DNA of 64,000 bases from Lineus longissimus (Eukaryota > Nemertea > Pilidiophora > Heteronemertea > Lineidae). Position 1 is the stretch's first letter. Each line of letters opens with the position of its first letter. The position numbers and the translations under genes were made by a program. A model generated the notes under the pieces. It was given only the letters and a program-made list of their open reading frames with translations, ran no database searches and was not told the origin of the DNA. This document shows positions 38,725 through 48,215 of this stretch, one piece after another. The stretch is from positions 18,290,349 through 18,354,348 of the forward strand of contig NC_088318.1 in the NCBI RefSeq assembly GCF_910592395.1, in the 5' to 3' direction.

Positions 38725-39101
38725 ACTCCTGCGCAGACTGCCAACACATGTCGCCATTTTGGAGGCGTACGGTAGATCACAGAGAATCAAAGCGATCAAT
38801 TAGCCACGAAAGGACCTGACAAATACACATAATCGCTCATACATTATATCACTCTTTTATGTAGATGTTTAAATGTGTTCCCTCTGTGGGGACCGCATGA
38901 TCGATCGATGGATAGTTGATCTGTTGATTCGAAATCCACGGTGCAATGGAAGTCGGTACTGGCAGATAGAATTTCGTTCAATATCTTGTCTTATCTGCTT
39001 ATGAGAATACGAATGTTTGTGAAGTGACATCCTCGGATACCAGGGTTGGTTGGCCCTGAGCTCAGGATGAACATCGAGACATCTGAAGACGTTTCCACAC
39101 C

Positions 39102-39336
39102 CCGGAGAATCAAAATCCTGAACTCCGGGCATTTAGTGCCAAATCCATGTTCCGAGTCGTCTGGTATTCCTGAATTCCGTGTCCCTCGATTGAGCGTTTA
39201 GGAAAATGGCACTCCCTTCCTTCAAAGACGCGATAAAGTTCTATATTTAGGTATGCTATGAGATTGAAGGACTCTGAATTCAGGAATACAGACGACTCTG
39301 AACCTTGGCCCGGAGTTCAGGATTTTGATTCTCCGG
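39102..39336. mobile_element. 235-bp MITE-like element with long terminal inverted repeats
   Basis: The left end CCGGAGAATCAAAATCCTGA continuing ACTCCGGGC is matched in reverse complement at the right end (39308-39336). The pairing continues inward through AGTCGTCTGGTATTCCTGAA against 39276-39300. Arms are about 60-75 bp and leave a central spacer of around 100 bp with no coding capacity. Confidence 0.8.
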
Positions 39337-40751
39337 TAGACGGCAATGCGACGTATGAGACCGACTGATTCTGTGCGATGTACAGAAGGCTCCAGGGTTT
39401 ACCATGTCCATATCTTGACATTATGATTATACACTGTATCGCTAACGAAAACGCGCCGCATAGTTCACTTCCGGATGGGGGGGGGGGGGATACTGTTCTC
39501 CGGCATGTCCGGACGCATTCGCACTTGAGTCCACAATGGTCGATCTTTTCTCGTAGTCCACGACAGTTGGCATAACACCCGAGAGGAAGCTGAGGTTTTT
39601 TGCATTACAATTCAAGACGGGCGACCTTTAGGAGTGTATCGAGATAAGATAGTGCACAACAGGTGCAGTACTGGTATTGCTAATAACAGCGTTCTATTGC
39701 AGAGGGTGCTACACATGTTGACAATTAGTGCCCACTCTACCGGAACAAGCACATCATAGCCTCGGATCATTGTATATGCAGAATAGTGTCCCGGTGACAT
39801 AAGACATTATTATACGCTTGTAATTTATGGCCAGCGTAGTATACCGGTACAAAACATAAATATGTCACGGCACTATAGGGAAGGATACTTGTTCAAGTGG
39901 ATATTTAAGACTGATAAACTGGCTTTATTCGCTACGCCAAAGAATGGCATAATTACGATAGAGTCGTCTTAAAATAGAAAGAAGTCGGGTGAGGGATACC
40001 CAGTATCAATTTCAATCCCGAATGAAACATGCACACGGTGAAGCGATCGTCTAGTTAAGAGCGATATAAAGTACTTCACGGACCATGACATTCTCGAGTA
40101 CTCCGATACTACGATGTTGATTACTGCCAATGACTTGGAATTTTTTTGATTACATGTATCTAGTTGACGTATGTACCGATATATAAAAGACAGTTTTTAA
40201 GTTTCGGCTAAAATCATGGTAAAAACACACTTTGGTTAAGTTGTGGGGAGGTGACATTTGCCTCCCCCCCCCCCCCCCCCCCCCCCCAGCTACGCACCAG
40301 TGGACAAGGTCGCTGGAAAAGTAACAGTTCAGAACAAATAGAATCAAGCCAGACCCAGAGAAACATGGTTGATCTTTCATCATGGAGAACCAATTTCCCA
40401 GATTTCCGAGAATAGGACAGGCCTTGCAACTTGCCGAGTTAGCCTGTCTTGGGGAAAGGAGAAATTTTTCAATGGTGTTGGAAAATTGTGTTGTTTGAGA
40501 CTTCCAAAATACTGTTGTGTTCATCTAAGGTCCTTCAAGAATGAATGCATCACAAAGAGAGAAGAATGCATAAACTGATTTATACGTGTATGCAAAGGAA
40601 CTGGGTGGTTTATTTACCTCAAAATTTAATGTCCAAGTGTCCTAGTTACCAGATGGACGCATATTATTTTGGTAAACTTACCACTAAGCACACCAGGCAA
40701 CACTGCTCGGTAAAGCCGGAGTGCCCGCTTTGAATACATAACATTTAGATA

Positions 40752-40899
40752 ATTGATTCTCGGCAAGCTGGGGAATTGATTCTCGGCAAGCTGGAGAATT
40801 GATTCTCGGTAAGCTGGGGAATTGATTCTCGGCAAGCTGGGGAATTGATTCTCGGCAAGCTGGGGAATTGATTCTCGGCAAGCTGGGGAATTGATTCTC
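40752..40899. repeat. 23-bp minisatellite, about 6.5 copies
   Basis: The unit GATTCTCGGCAAGCTGGGGAATT is repeated nearly perfectly, with single-base variants in the third and fourth units (GAGAATT, GGTAAG). It lies about 360 bp upstream of the RBM12 coding exon, probably inside its 5' intron or promoter region. Confidence 0.95.
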
Positions 40900-41234
40900 C
40901 AGGGTGTCTTTTGGCTGTGTGAGGAATGGTTGTCTAAGTACAGGTCGCCAAATGTCATGGTTTCAGAACAAATAATAATGAAACAAGCCAAATCCGGATA
41001 AGTATTATAATTCTTCCTCTCTCAGCGTGTTTCCTTGAGCCATTTAGAAGATTGTCCTACTTGAAGATAAGGATGTGTGATGGACGACATCGACTGGATC
41101 GAGAGGGCGAGAGGGACCAAGCGACATTGTACAGCAGTACTAGTAACTCCAGTAAAGACCGAACTTTTTCTATTTCAGCCCAAGTTTTCCAGGGAAAATG
41201 GTCTGATATATTCCCCGCCAAAATCTTTACGTTC

Positions 41235-41256
41235 CGATGCTCTTTATATCTTTCAG
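41235..41256 (+). promoter_or_regulatory. splice acceptor just upstream of the RBM12 start
   Basis: A pyrimidine-rich tract (TGCTCTTTATATCTTTCAG) ends in AG at 41256, 14 nt before the RBM12 ATG. This matches the arrangement I recall for vertebrate RBM12-type genes, where the whole coding region sits in one exon preceded by a spliced 5' UTR. Confidence 0.6.
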
Positions 41257-41270
41257 ATTGCTGAAAAAAG

Positions 41271-44200
41271 ATGTCGGTGATAATTCGTCTGCAAAACCTG
41301 CCCTGGTCCGCCAACGCTGCTGATATCCGTCGTTTCTTCAAGGGTCTGACAATCCCTGACGGAGGGGTCCACATCGTCGGGGGAGAAGATGGTGATGCCT
41401 TCATCGCATTTGCTACGGACGAGGATGCTCGACAAGCCATGCTGATGCCCACAGGGGACCAGATCAACGGGGTTGGCGTGAAACTTTTCCTCAGCAGTCG
41501 TACGCAGATGCAGAATGTTATCGCAGTTGCTAGGGGCCAGACACCATCCGAACCAGCCACCCCGACAACACCTGCTGCTGTGAGCACTGCACCTTTGACA
41601 GCACAAACAGCAACTCAACAGTCCTACCAGACGCAGCAACTGTATCCCGAAGCCTCGACGGGATCGCATTGGGATACCCCGTCTTACAGTGATTCCTTGG
41701 CTTACTCTGCAGCCCCAGCAACTTTGGCAACGTCTGAGCCAGTTTATACGGATCCTAAATCTGCATACCAAGAACCTAAACCTGCTTATCAGGAGCCGAA
41801 ACCTGCATTCCCTGCCATGGAGCCAAAATCAAATCTGTATCCCCAGGACTCGAAAGCGGCCTTCACTGCCCAAGAAACGTCAAACCGCTTTATCACTGCT
41901 ATGGCTGCTCTACCTGCACTTCAGAATCTTGGTAATCTTTCTGGATTGAGCTCGGCTATTGATGCAGTCAAGCAGATCGGCGCTGCTACTGGGAACACTG
42001 GAATCTTTAGTACTCAACCGGCAACATCCAAACCTTCTGCCTACAAGGACCCATTTGATGTAAGGGACTATACTTCAACTTCAAATGATCCGTATTCGCA
42101 ATATCCGCCTGTCAGTACCGCAACACCAACCAGTAAACGAGAATCGGATCCACGTCATGATACAACAGGATATGATTCTAATGCTATGCATGCTCCACCT
42201 TCATTCAGAGATGATATGAGGCCACAAACTCAATACCGAGATGACATGAGACCTCAGCCACCAAGAGATGAAATCCGAAATAGGGATCCTCGAATGAGAG
42301 ATGGGCCAAGTCCTATTCCCAGGGATCCCAGGATGCGAGATGGTCCTGATCCACTTTCTCGTGATCCGAGAATACGTGATGGCCCAGATGCACTTTCTCG
42401 AGATCCGAGGATGCGTGATGGCCCAGATCCACTTCCTCGAGTTCCTAGGATGCGAGATGGTCCTGATCCTCTTTCAAGAGACCCCAGGATGCGAGATGGT
42501 CTTGATCCGCTTTCAAGAGACCCAAGGATCCGAGATGTTCCTGATACAATATCAAAAGACCCCAGGATGCGAGATGTTCCGGATCCTCTTTCAAGAGACC
42601 CAAGGATCCGAGATGTGCCTGATCCAATATCAAGGGATCCTAGAATGCGAGATGGTCCAGTTCCTAGAGATGACATGCGACAAGTACCTCAGTACAGGGA
42701 TGACATGCGGCCGCTACTACCAAATCCACTAAGAGACGACATACACAGTAACATGACTAAGGACCCTAGAGTGCGAGATGTAGGGCCTGGAACAATCTAC
42801 AGTAAACGCTGGGGTGAACAAGGTCCTGGACCGAGACAAAATGGAAGGGGTGATGACAGCCTTTCATTTCCTCCCATGGATATTGATGATGGATTTCCTC
42901 ATCAACAGTCTAACTTCCCTCCCTATGGTAAAGACTCCGATACTCACAAAGAATTCCAGAGACCTTTGCTGGGTGATCGGCCAGGCCCCAGTCCATTTGA
43001 TCGAGACAACAGGGACCCCGGTGGAGATAGAGACTTTGGAATGGGAAGGCCGCCACAGGACCAAGATAGCAGAGCAACCTTTAGACCACAATTTGGAGGT
43101 CAGTATGGACGAGGCAGAGTAGGACCTGGATTTGGAAATGAACGCCCACCATTCAAGCATGATATGGGACCTGGTGACAGACATGGCCCTCTCCCCTTTG
43201 GACGCAGTGGTCCACCATTGAACCGAGACCCAAGAGGTCCACCTACTAGAGGTCCACGACCAGAGATGAATAAGCCAGATATACCACCACCATTTGGCAT
43301 TCCTGGTGGTCCTCCTCGTATGCCAATGCGGGGACCTCCACCACGAGAACAATTAGGAAGAGGAAGAGGAATGGGAAGAGGAGGACCACCTGGACCACCT
43401 AATAACGACTGGGCTAATGAACCAAACAAACCTCCAAAAGCCGGTGTATTGGGCATCCCACCTGTTGATGACGAAAGGGGAAGGAAGAGACAAAGACCAG
43501 AAGATATGAGTCGTTCAATTTGTGTCACCAACATGCCACAAACCATCAGTTATCGTGATTGCAGAAGATTTTTTGTGGGAATTGAAATTCCTCATGATGG
43601 GATCAAACTTATAAATGATGCTTTTGGCAACAGGTCTGGTGTTGGTTATCTTCGATTCGCAAATGAGCGCGATGCTACAGAAGCCTGTAAATTCCACGGA
43701 CGAAGATGGGGAGACAAATGTGCAGAGATCCGCCGCTGCTTGGACAAGGAGTTTGTAGATGCCACTGATTCGAAGATGCCGCCCCGGGAGGTAATGAAGG
43801 ATGTTCCTATCCCACGTGCACCATTGTCCGATACCAGTGCACCAAAGTCACCAAAACGTGCACGTTCCAGGTCTCCGTCCTTCACTAGGACAAGGGATAG
43901 AGATCGTGAGAGGGACAGGGATAGGGATAGCAGGCGTGAGAGGGAAAGAGACAGAGATCGTGAGAGGGATAGAGATAGGGATCGCGATCGTGATCGTGAC
44001 CGTGGCTCCAAGGATAAGGATCGCGAACGTCGGAGCTCTCGTGAACGTGATAGAGACAGGGATAGGGATCGTGATCGCCGAGATAGAGACCGTGACCGAG
44101 ATCGCCGTGATAAGGATAAGGACAAAGATAAGGACACCAAAGATAAGGACACCAAAGACAAGGATAAGGACAAAGACAAAGATAAAGACAAAGACAAGGA

Positions 44201-45611
44201 AAGGCATACCAGTCGTTCACGCGATAGTGACAAGGAAAGAAGCTCCCGTGACAAGGACCGGTCAAAGAATAAAGACTCTGATAAGAAAGACAAAGAAGAG
44301 GTCACTGACCGCTGTGTTCAATTGAAAGGTCTGCCGCCTAAGACCGAAGTTGACGACATTCTGAGCTTTTTCAAAGGACTTGCTCTTATTCCTAACAGCG
44401 TGTACATAGAGTACGATTTAGAAGGCAAAGCAATTGGGCCTGCTTACATGGAATTCTCCGTGTTGAAAGACTTTAAAACTGCGCTCACCTACGTGAATCG
44501 TCGCATTGAGGGGAAATTGATCGATGTGCAAAGTATGTCGCGTAAACAGATAGAAACCCGGGTCAAGGAGCATAAGAACTTTTTGAATAAAGCCGGTGAA
44601 GAGCAAAAGCATAAGGAAGAGAAGCCACCAGTTCAGAATGGTGAAAGAGAATCACGTGATCGTGAGCAACGTGACAGGGATCATCGGCCTTCACCCGCAG
44701 ATAATGATCGCGATCGAGATCGAGACCAAAATAATGATCGGGGTCGAGACCACAGACCTCCTGGTGATGATCGCAGGAGGGACAGTGATAGAAATGATAT
44801 GCGCGGTGGTAATGATAATGATAGGGATCCGAGAGGCAGACCACCACCAACTTTTCAACGCACTCAATCTCCGGATGATTACGACCATGGTCCACCTCAA
44901 CCACCACCTATCAGAGAAACTTTCTGCTGTCATCTAATGGGTTTGCCATATGCAGCTAACGTCGAGGATATCTTGAAATTCTTTGACGGAATCCGCATTG
45001 CGCCGAATGGTATCCATATTATTCTGAAAGAGGACGGTATGCCCACGGGTTGCGCATATGTTGAATTCGCTTCTCCTATGGACCAAGAGCTAGGACTCGC
45101 TAAAAACAAGGAATACATGGGAAATACTGGTCGTTTTATCCAAATACGCCCTGTAGATCAGCGTGAGGTCATTGATGTGCTTAGAAGCGACCGCGGGCCA
45201 CCGCCCAAAGATCTGGGACCAGGTCTTGGAATGCATGATGACGGCCCATACGATAGAATAGACCACCGCGGTCCTCACGGTATAGGTGACTCTCTGCTTG
45301 GACCAGGCGGACCAATAAGGAAGGCATTCCCACTGCCTAAAGGTTACGTGGGGAGGCCACAGTGTATCGTCGGAATCTCACGGTTGCCTTACACTGTCAC
45401 ACCAGAGGAAATACTAGAGCACCTCAGCGGTTACCGGCCGATTCGTGAATCTGTGCGCATCAGGATGACACCATCAGGGAAACCTACTGGTGATTGTATC
45501 ATCTCGTTTCATACTCCTATGGATGCTGAGCGGGCGGTTACTGAACTTAACGGTAGAGTCATTGGGAGGAAGCCTATCATGATGTACATCCATACGCCTG
45601 GTTTACCTTGA
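41271..45611 (+). CDS. RBM12: RNA-binding motif protein 12 (RBM12/RBM12B-type)
   Basis: An intact 1446-codon single-exon frame. The N-terminal RRM (residues 1-85; IRLQNLPWSANAADIRRFF, GLTIPDGGVHIVGGE, AFATDEDAR) is diagnostic for RBM12/RBM12B. Further RRM-like domains lie at about 747-825, 1013-1105, 1216-1300 and 1364-1440, the last with GISRLPYTVTPEEILEHLSG. Five domains agree with the vertebrate family, which are nuclear RNA-binding proteins of poorly defined function. Between RRM1 and RRM2 are a Gln/Pro-rich part, a 13-residue tandem repeat (339-463) and a Gly/Pro/Arg-rich part. Between RRM2 and RRM3 is a long RD/KD tract (about 870-1010). At 1446 residues it is longer than the vertebrate proteins (roughly 930-1000), and the excess is this low-complexity sequence. 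The ATG is followed at once by RRM1 and lies 14 nt after a splice acceptor. The single ancestral-type gene could be equally related to RBM12 and RBM12B. Confidence 0.95.
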   Translation: MSVIIRLQNLPWSANAADIRRFFKGLTIPDGGVHIVGGEDGDAFIAFATDEDARQAMLMPTGDQINGVGVKLFLSSRTQMQNVIAVARGQTPSEPATPTTPAAVSTAPLTAQTATQQSYQTQQLYPEASTGSHWDTPSYSDSLAYSAAPATLATSEPVYTDPKSAYQEPKPAYQEPKPAFPAMEPKSNLYPQDSKAAFTAQETSNRFITAMAALPALQNLGNLSGLSSAIDAVKQIGAATGNTGIFSTQPATSKPSAYKDPFDVRDYTSTSNDPYSQYPPVSTATPTSKRESDPRHDTTGYDSNAMHAPPSFRDDMRPQTQYRDDMRPQPPRDEIRNRDPRMRDGPSPIPRDPRMRDGPDPLSRDPRIRDGPDALSRDPRMRDGPDPLPRVPRMRDGPDPLSRDPRMRDGLDPLSRDPRIRDVPDTISKDPRMRDVPDPLSRDPRIRDVPDPISRDPRMRDGPVPRDDMRQVPQYRDDMRPLLPNPLRDDIHSNMTKDPRVRDVGPGTIYSKRWGEQGPGPRQNGRGDDSLSFPPMDIDDGFPHQQSNFPPYGKDSDTHKEFQRPLLGDRPGPSPFDRDNRDPGGDRDFGMGRPPQDQDSRATFRPQFGGQYGRGRVGPGFGNERPPFKHDMGPGDRHGPLPFGRSGPPLNRDPRGPPTRGPRPEMNKPDIPPPFGIPGGPPRMPMRGPPPREQLGRGRGMGRGGPPGPPNNDWANEPNKPPKAGVLGIPPVDDERGRKRQRPEDMSRSICVTNMPQTISYRDCRRFFVGIEIPHDGIKLINDAFGNRSGVGYLRFANERDATEACKFHGRRWGDKCAEIRRCLDKEFVDATDSKMPPREVMKDVPIPRAPLSDTSAPKSPKRARSRSPSFTRTRDRDRERDRDRDSRRERERDRDRERDRDRDRDRDRDRGSKDKDRERRSSRERDRDRDRDRDRRDRDRDRDRRDKDKDKDKDTKDKDTKDKDKDKDKDKDKDKERHTSRSRDSDKERSSRDKDRSKNKDSDKKDKEEVTDRCVQLKGLPPKTEVDDILSFFKGLALIPNSVYIEYDLEGKAIGPAYMEFSVLKDFKTALTYVNRRIEGKLIDVQSMSRKQIETRVKEHKNFLNKAGEEQKHKEEKPPVQNGERESRDREQRDRDHRPSPADNDRDRDRDQNNDRGRDHRPPGDDRRRDSDRNDMRGGNDNDRDPRGRPPPTFQRTQSPDDYDHGPPQPPPIRETFCCHLMGLPYAANVEDILKFFDGIRIAPNGIHIILKEDGMPTGCAYVEFASPMDQELGLAKNKEYMGNTGRFIQIRPVDQREVIDVLRSDRGPPPKDLGPGLGMHDDGPYDRIDHRGPHGIGDSLLGPGGPIRKAFPLPKGYVGRPQCIVGISRLPYTVTPEEILEHLSGYRPIRESVRIRMTPSGKPTGDCIISFHTPMDAERAVTELNGRVIGRKPIMMYIHTPGLP
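42285..42674 (+). repeat. RBM12: 39-bp coding minisatellite in RBM12
   Basis: Nine full units and one partial unit of a 13-residue motif, consensus DPR[MI]RD[GV]PDPLSR, occupy residues 339-463. Later units alternate M/I and L/I types in pairs, suggesting recent duplication of 78-bp dimers. The reverse strand also stays open here (a 140-codon shadow frame), which is a by-product of the repeat. Confidence 0.95.
43888..44300 (+). repeat. RBM12: Arg/Lys-Asp dipeptide tract in RBM12
   Basis: About 140 codons are dominated by RD, RE, KD and KE dipeptides, moving from Arg-rich to Lys-rich along the tract. Such mixed-charge domains occur in splicing-associated proteins and favour nuclear speckle localisation. 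GAYAGR-type codons repeat at DNA level and leave long open frames (up to 219 codons of Leu/Ser) on the opposite strand. Confidence 0.9.
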
Positions 45612-48124
45612 ATAAGCTATCATGTCCGGAATTAACACCGAAAAGGTTTGTAAACGGGGCTTGTGTTACGGTTACATACGACCTTAGTGCGATATTTTCG
45701 AAGTGATTTCGAATCGAATTTTGCGAGACAATGAAAAGAAATAGTTCTGAGCTTCAATTGAGCATGATGCCAAATTATCTAGGCCTTTGTGGTTTGATTG
45801 ATTTTCAAAACTGCGTGGTGTCATCACTAACTGTAGTTAATTTTCCCTCAAAATTTGGTCCGACTTCATTGCGAGATCATGAAAAGTAGGTATTCGTTTC
45901 GAAAAATGCAGACCGTTTTGATTATTGTCTGGGAACATTCCGACACAGGATTTCAGCAAAGATCTCGTCCGAGAGAGTTTCTACCATCACCTCGCAGAGA
46001 CTGCAAAGTCAAGACATTTCGCCAGTTGCAAGTAGTACACTGTTTATGTCATTGGGAGGACAATTTGAGCTAGGTATTTTGACTGCCAAAAGATTATCAA
46101 GGTGCCCTAGGACGACAGGTGAAGTGAAGGTGCTGAGCCAATGTTTTACTGGTATTTCTTCAGGCTGTTGCGTGAGGCCTTTGTTTTAGCCAACCAGTTT
46201 TATTTTACTTATGATCCTGGTCTGGTGATTATTTGATTGTCAATGAAGAGATCTACCGTAATGTATTTTTTATATGTTTTTTTTTTGTTAAGACGTTTGA
46301 TAGTGAGATTGCAAGAACGTTTGTTTACGGTACATTTAGCTAATTTAAACCGTAATCGTTCAAGGGTTGTATCAAATACTGGAAACCGTTTTTCATTTTC
46401 TAATGTTCATGTGTACATTTTATTTTGTATCTGGGGATGTATCCGGTGATGTTGTCTCTGGCACAGTGGTAGTCCAACGCAACTCGCAAGAGACGTTATA
46501 AAACAGAGGGGTATTTTTGTTAATTTGTGTCGTTCTCACTGTCTTGCAGGGGGACTTTTAGAAGGGCTTGGGCAACATTGTGACTCGGAAGAAAAATGGT
46601 ACATGTACATGCATGCCTACGTTTACATTGTTGATTAAAAAAAGTAGAACTATGTTCTCGAAAGTTGCTACAAAGAATGATTGGACTCGATAATACATGT
46701 GAGGTCGTTGCTCTCATTATGCACAGTGGTTTGATTTTGTAGGGACTACTTGGTGTCGTAAATATTTTTTTGTGAAGATAATGTCAACCAGTAAGATTCG
46801 TTATTGTGCATTTAAAGTTTATGTGTTTGTAAAAGTTTTCTCTACTGGAGGACACCGGAGGACACGTGCGTTTGTTAAATTTTTGGGCTTATTTGGTTGA
46901 AAGTCTGCGAGTCTGGCGAACATACGTATTTCAAAGAACAACAACATGTTGATGCGGCACGTTTCAAGTCTATCCTGATTATCCTTTATGGTGTAACCTA
47001 ACCAGGATTTAATTCGTACCATGCACTGTTGTAGTTCTTTTAAGTCTGCTGGTCGCGCATTTCTGTAAATTGTAAATAACAGCCTCGGTAGCGTATGTTG
47101 CGTTTCGTCTACAATCTTCAATGGTATTGTTTGGTGTATTGTCTCTGGAAAACGTGTTGGATAATGTTAGCACCAATATTTCATAATAAACCACAATATC
47201 TTTTCCACTAGATTGGTCTTCCTTATCCCTTTAATATTCCACAATGACGAATATGTGACAAGTACTGTAAAGCCTGCCTCTCTGAAGATTAATGTAGGCC
47301 TGTGATCCCACAACATTTCTTTGGGCCATATTGGACATGTTTGATGGCATTCTAAAAAATATCCAATCGTACTCGTCTTTCCATCTTCCCTGGCACCCGA
47401 CTCATCAGCCAACACGCAGAGCCCGTGTGTTTCACATCCTGCATAAATCCTACAAGTGTCGTCTGTCCCCGGCCGAGTTTCGTCCAAGGTGATGCCAACA
47501 CGGATGACAGTGTGCAAACTTCCGTTTGGTGAGACAGTGATAATACTGGTTGCTTTGACCTCAGGTGGAACCAAGGCGTTTCAGAGCGACAACGGACAAG
47601 ACAGAACAGGGAAATCACAACCAATATGTCAATCCCGGGACATTCCGTCTGGGGGAGAACATGGGAGTAAATAGTAAATGTAAGTCTAAAGGTCAAACAG
47701 GGGTGTGTCCAAGCATGAAACGTGTCGAACCACAATGCCGATGTCAGTCAGTCCCATCAGATCTCGCACGATGTCACAACCTGTCGCGAATCGTACTGGA
47801 GACAGTTAACAAAATCAGTCAAATGTTGGGAAGTCTGCTTTAACTCGTGACTAAGCGAGCGAGAAAATAGATATTCACAGGGAATTGGAAAAATTGCCAG
47901 AAAGTAACTTCTCCAGCTACTTCAAATCTCGTTACTATGACATCAAATTAAAGTAATTCCATAACTTTCTACATTGAAAATACATCCAGCGTTACATTGA
48001 AGTATTTTATGATTGAATTTTGTAATTATTTCGGTAAAACAAGTCAAAATCATACCTCACATGCCTGTACTGGAACTCTCCATTTCCGGAGATTTAATTC
48101 AAAACGAGGCAGATTGTTTACCTC
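45612..48124 (+). other. RBM12 3' UTR and intergenic spacer before CIBAR
   Basis: RBM12 trailing sequence with candidate poly(A) signals ATTAAA at 46634-46639 and AATAAA at 47185-47190. A minus-strand open frame (about 47167-47574) has no ATG start, no recognisable domain and no good splice support. No other gene is visible. Confidence 0.4.
47185..47190 (+). terminator. RBM12: candidate polyadenylation signal of RBM12
   Basis: Canonical AATAAA about 1.57 kb after the RBM12 stop codon. An earlier weaker ATTAAA lies at 46634. Either could end the transcript. Confidence 0.3.
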
Positions 48125-48133
48125 GCCATCTTG
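48125..48133 (+). promoter_or_regulatory. YY1-like core promoter motif near CIBAR exon 1
   Basis: GCCATCTTG, preceded by CTC, lies 51 nt upstream of the ATG of the proximal candidate first exon (48184). This motif is common just around the start sites of broadly expressed animal genes. It supports transcription of CIBAR starting near 48.13 kb but is short enough to occur by chance. Confidence 0.4.
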
Positions 48134-48183
48134 ATTGGGGTCAATGCAACTTTTCTAAAATCACCTAAGGAATTTATCTAAAA

Positions 48184-48215
48184 ATGAACAGAAGTAATGC
48201 TGATATTAGGGAAAG
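48184..48215 (+). CDS. CIBAR1: CIBAR candidate first coding exon (a)
   Basis: ATG opens MNRSNADIRE and ends at AAAG|GTCAGT in phase 2. The two leftover bases AG join the T of exon 2 to give Ser before ETQAK. The exon lies 51 nt downstream of a YY1-like promoter motif. Length and the M-x-R start resemble vertebrate family members. It competes with the exon at 48937. Confidence 0.5.

Larger units (their letters stand above)
39337..41256. other. non-coding stretch upstream of RBM12
   Basis: This contains a G homopolymer near 39478-39489, a 25-base C homopolymer at about 40264-40288, a 23-bp minisatellite at 40752-40899 and, at its 3' end, the splice acceptor of the RBM12 coding exon. An upstream 5' UTR exon of RBM12 presumably lies here or further left, but I cannot place it. 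Confidence 0.4.

Noticed and set aside
40264-40288. long C homopolymer as a functional G-quadruplex or origin
   Set aside because: Homopolymer C/G tracts occur at several places in the window (16.94, 28.32, 39.48, 40.26 and 58.87 kb) and probably reflect slippage; nothing links them to a function.
43646-44305. 219-codon minus-strand frame of Leu/Ser/Arg repeats, and other long frames opposite RBM12
   Set aside because: They are the reverse complement of the Arg-Asp and DPRMRD coding repeats, which happen to lack stops on the other strand; the plus-strand RRM protein is the real gene.
47167-47574. 135-codon minus-strand frame between RBM12 and CIBAR
   Set aside because: It has no ATG start, no splice acceptor at its 5' edge and no recognisable family, and other frames of similar quality overlap it.
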